From positions 1-50,985 of the forward strand of contig PXRR01000014.1 in assembly GCA_003021975.1 (NCBI GenBank): a DNA stretch of 50,985 nt, in the 5' to 3' direction. The notes below the pieces were generated by a model. The model saw only the letters and a list, made by a program, of their open reading frames with translations. It searched no databases and was not told where the DNA came from. The position numbers were made by a program, and so were the translations under genes. This document shows positions 49,097 through 50,985 of the stretch, in pieces. Every line of letters begins with the position of its first letter. The stretch's first letter is position 1. This DNA comes from Halobacteriales archaeon QS_5_70_17. GTDB lineage: Archaea; Halobacteriota; Halobacteria; Halobacteriales; Haloarculaceae.

Positions 49097-50551
49097 CTAC
49101 AGGTAGCCGAGGTCGGCGAGGCGCTCGCGGGTGCCGGCGGTCATCGAGACGTCCCCGCCGTCGGTGTCGGCGCGCTCGAAGGAGTCGAGCCACTCGTCAA
49201 GGCGGACCGACAGGGCCGTCGCCGCCCCCCGCGACCCGTCGGTGAGGTCCGACCGTTCGCGGGGGTCCTCGCCGACGCGGTAGAACCACTCGGTCCCGTC
49301 CGATCCCCGGGCGTACTTCTCCTCGCGGGTCCGAACCGCCCGGAGCGTCCGGTCGAAGCGCTCGACGCGCCCGGGGATGTCGCCGAAGCGCTCCCTGAGG
49401 GCGTCGGGCGAGGGCTGGGGAGCGAGGTACTCGGCGAAGACCGCGTCCCGGTCGGGGGCGTCGGCGTCGGGGTGGACCGAGCACCCCTGGTTCGCCTCGC
49501 GGAGCGCGGGCGCGTCGAGGCCGGCCGCGTCGAGCAGCGTCGGGACGAGGTCGACGTGCTGGACGAGGTCGTCGCGCCGACCGTCGGCGGGGAAGGCCCC
49601 GCCGGAGATCACGAGCGGCACGTGGAGCAGCGTGTCGTGGAGGTCGTACTGGTGACCGAAGAAGCCGTGGTCGCCGATGTTCTCCCCGTGGTCGCCGACG
49701 ACCAGGAAGACCGTGTCCTCCCACTCGCCGGCCGCGACCAGCGCGTCCCGGATCCGGCCGAGGTGGTCGTCGAGCGCGGCCAGTTCCCCGCGGTAGAGGG
49801 CCTGGAGGAGTTCGAAGTCCCGGTCGGAGAGCGAGTACTCGCCGACGTCGAACGCCCGGGGGTCCTGCCGGACGCTCGCCGCCTCCTCGTAGGTGGCGCC
49901 CTCCGGCAGGAACGGTTCGGCGTACTCCCGTGGCGGGTCGTACTCGACGTGCGGTTCGATGTAGTTGAGAAAGAGGAAGAAAGGCGATCGCGCCTCGCGG
50001 CCGGCGAGCCACCGCTCGACCCACCGAGTCGTTCGCTCGGCCCCGTCGTCGCCCGCGAGTTCGGCGAACAGGAGGTTCGCCGCATTCACCGCGGGGTTAC
50101 CGTCGAACAGGCAGTCGCGGGCCGCCCGGAACTTCTCCGCCGTCCCCTCGGCGCGCACCACGCCGCCGACGTCGGTCGCCGACTGGATGTACTGCCAGCC
50201 CTTTCGGAACCGGTCGAACCCGCGGTCGAAGCCGAACACCCCGGTGATCCAGGTGTTGTTCGAGAGGCCGACGGTCTCGTAGCCGGCGTCGCGGAACGCC
50301 GCCGGGAGCGTCGGCAGCGACCCGTCGAGGCGGGGGGAGTGGCCCCCGGTGCCGTGTCGCGAGGGGTAGGTCCCCGTGAACAGCGAGGCGTGAGAGGGGA
50401 CCGTCCAGGGCGCCGTCGAGAACGCGTCGGTGAACTCGGCGCCCTCCTGGGCGATCGCGGCCAGTTCCGGCATCGGCGCCGCGGCGGCGGGTACGGCGTC
50501 TCGCCCGCGAGCCGTGTCCAGCACCGCGACGACGACGTTCGGTCCCGTCAT
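49097..50551 (-). CDS. Sulfatase-fold enzyme with a Thr nucleophile motif
   Basis: A 484-residue alkaline-phosphatase-superfamily protein. Its opening is NVVVAVLDTARGRDAVPAAA and the active-site motif is APWTVPSHASLFTGTYPSRH, with T-x-P-S-H instead of C-x-P-S-R. Formylglycine chemistry is therefore unlikely; the Thr nucleophile resembles phospho-transferases (LtaS/EptA-like) and some haloarchaeal sulfatase-like proteins. Further ligands are FLVVGDHGENIGDHGFFGHQ, then YDLHDTLLHVPLVISGG. The C-terminus reads RTLRAVRTREEKYARGSDG. No signal peptide is seen. Arylsulfatase, phosphatase and phosphoglycerol-type activities are all possible. Confidence 0.82.
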   Translation of the reverse strand: MTGPNVVVAVLDTARGRDAVPAAAAPMPELAAIAQEGAEFTDAFSTAPWTVPSHASLFTGTYPSRHGTGGHSPRLDGSLPTLPAAFRDAGYETVGLSNNTWITGVFGFDRGFDRFRKGWQYIQSATDVGGVVRAEGTAEKFRAARDCLFDGNPAVNAANLLFAELAGDDGAERTTRWVERWLAGREARSPFFLFLNYIEPHVEYDPPREYAEPFLPEGATYEEAASVRQDPRAFDVGEYSLSDRDFELLQALYRGELAALDDHLGRIRDALVAAGEWEDTVFLVVGDHGENIGDHGFFGHQYDLHDTLLHVPLVISGGAFPADGRRDDLVQHVDLVPTLLDAAGLDAPALREANQGCSVHPDADAPDRDAVFAEYLAPQPSPDALRERFGDIPGRVERFDRTLRAVRTREEKYARGSDGTEWFYRVGEDPRERSDLTDGSRGAATALSVRLDEWLDSFERADTDGGDVSMTAGTRERLADLGYL

Positions 50552-50725
50552 GCGTCAGTCGCTCCGGACCGCCGTCGTCGTCCGCACTGTGCCCCCGCTC
50601 GGGACCGCGCGCGCCTCAGACATCGTGTCTGTCCAGAGTTCCATCAAATAATTTATCGTTCAGCCTGCGAGCGAAAGGGGAGCTGCGACCGTGCGGCTCA
50701 TTACCGGGGGCGGTAAGGGCGACGC

Positions 50726-50985
50726 ATGCGCGCCTACCGGGTCGCGTATGACGGCACCACGTTCCGGGGGTTCCAGCGCCAGCCGGACGTCCCGACAGTC
50801 GAGGGGGCGCTGTTCGGAGCGCTCGCGGCCCTGGGGGTTTACGATCCCGACGAGCACCGACCCGAGGGGTACGCCGCCGCGGGGCGGACCGACGCGGGCG
50901 TCTCGGCGACGGCCCAGACCGTCGCGCTCGCGGCCCCGGACTGGCTGACCCCGCGGGCGCTGAACGCCGAACTCCCCGCCGACGT
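50726..50985 (+). CDS. truA: tRNA pseudouridine synthase A, partial
   Basis: The first 86 residues of TruA, which converts U38-U40 of tRNA anticodon arms to pseudouridine. It begins MRAYRVAYDGTTFRGFQRQP and has the catalytic Asp in YAAAGRTDAGVSATAQTVAL. The sequence runs off the right edge at ELPADV. The Asp and GRTDAGV context are exactly those of the family. An AATAATTTATCG element at about 50646-50657 is the closest TATA-like sequence, giving a leader of roughly 40-50 nt. Confidence 0.93.
   Translation, partial: MRAYRVAYDGTTFRGFQRQPDVPTVEGALFGALAALGVYDPDEHRPEGYAAAGRTDAGVSATAQTVALAAPDWLTPRALNAELPAD

Noticed and set aside
1-50985. Search for IS elements, CRISPR repeats, rRNA and tRNA
   Set aside because: No transposase motif, no regularly spaced direct repeats and no RNA-gene signature were seen by eye; short degenerate elements could still be missed.

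Overview
The window is haloarchaeal (class Halobacteria). The DNA is very G+C rich, the proteins are strongly acidic, and many start codons sit about 25 nt downstream of an AT-rich TATA-like box, as expected for leaderless haloarchaeal transcripts. Lineage markers include class I lysyl-tRNA synthetase, ribosomal protein S19e, a PDCD5-family protein, transcription factor S, PitA, an HTH-10 (Bat-like) regulator with a MEDS domain, and the bacterioruberin genes crtB, cruF, lyeJ and crtD. I cannot name the genus from sequence alone.

Layout. 1-5.2 kb: a partial 4TM-PAS-GAF sensor kinase with a frameshift, a small acidic protein, a double-cupin protein, a nucleoside hydrolase, a decayed eRF1/Vms1-like gene and a UspA gene joined in frame to an upstream acidic protein. 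5.3-9 kb: a VOC protein, then a reverse-strand set (HAD hydrolase, creatinase-like M24 protein, FAH-fold protein) that may be a small catabolic operon, then a gamma-carbonic-anhydrase-like protein. 9.2-14.4 kb: an RDD protein, a Tat-lipoprotein DsbA with a CxxC membrane partner, small unknowns, a LOR/SDH (TIGR00300) protein and two UspA proteins. 14.7-20.4 kb: the carotenoid block crtB / CBS-pair protein / cruF-lyeJ-crtD, followed by a GT2 glycosyltransferase. 20.4-23.6 kb: an SDR, a ZIP-like transporter, a decayed Gfo/Idh/MocA oxidoreductase and a YkgJ-type cysteine-cluster protein. 23.7-30.1 kb: signalling and transcription genes: a zinc ribbon, a MEDS-GAF-GAF-HTH10 regulator, TFS, an acidic Cys protein, a RecA-fold protein with a degenerate P-loop, and a receiver-GAF-histidine kinase behind a 28-codon upstream ORF. 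30.1-43.5 kb: PitA with an extra internal repeat, membrane proteins, two site-2 proteases, lysS, pyrH, a MobB-MoaE fusion, a small conserved protein with a long AT-rich upstream region, thiL, a flippase-like protein, a LysE exporter and rps19e. 43.6-51 kb: a GH3 glycosidase, PDCD5, hisS, a sulfatase, a second sulfatase-fold enzyme and the start of truA. The GH3 and sulfatase genes look like accessory glycan-degradation cargo set among housekeeping genes.

A recurring oddity is broken reading frames. Four genes have a clear single indel, most at short G/C runs: the sensor kinase, lyeJ, the GT2 gene and the Gfo/Idh gene, and the eRF1-like gene adds another at a G6 run. Two more ORFs lack the expected stop codon (crtD into lyeJ, acidic protein into UspA). 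This looks partly like assembly indel error. Two of these genes also carry lesions that sequencing slippage does not explain: the eRF1-like gene has a 14-nt palindromic insertion, and the Gfo/Idh gene has an in-frame TAG and a shortened C-terminal half.

I found no mobile element, CRISPR array, rRNA or tRNA. The best candidates for undescribed biology are the DsbA-lipoprotein/CxxC membrane pair, the RecA-like/Cys-protein signalling cluster with its divergent promoter, the PitA repeat expansion, and the creatinase-like/FAH set with altered metal ligands.
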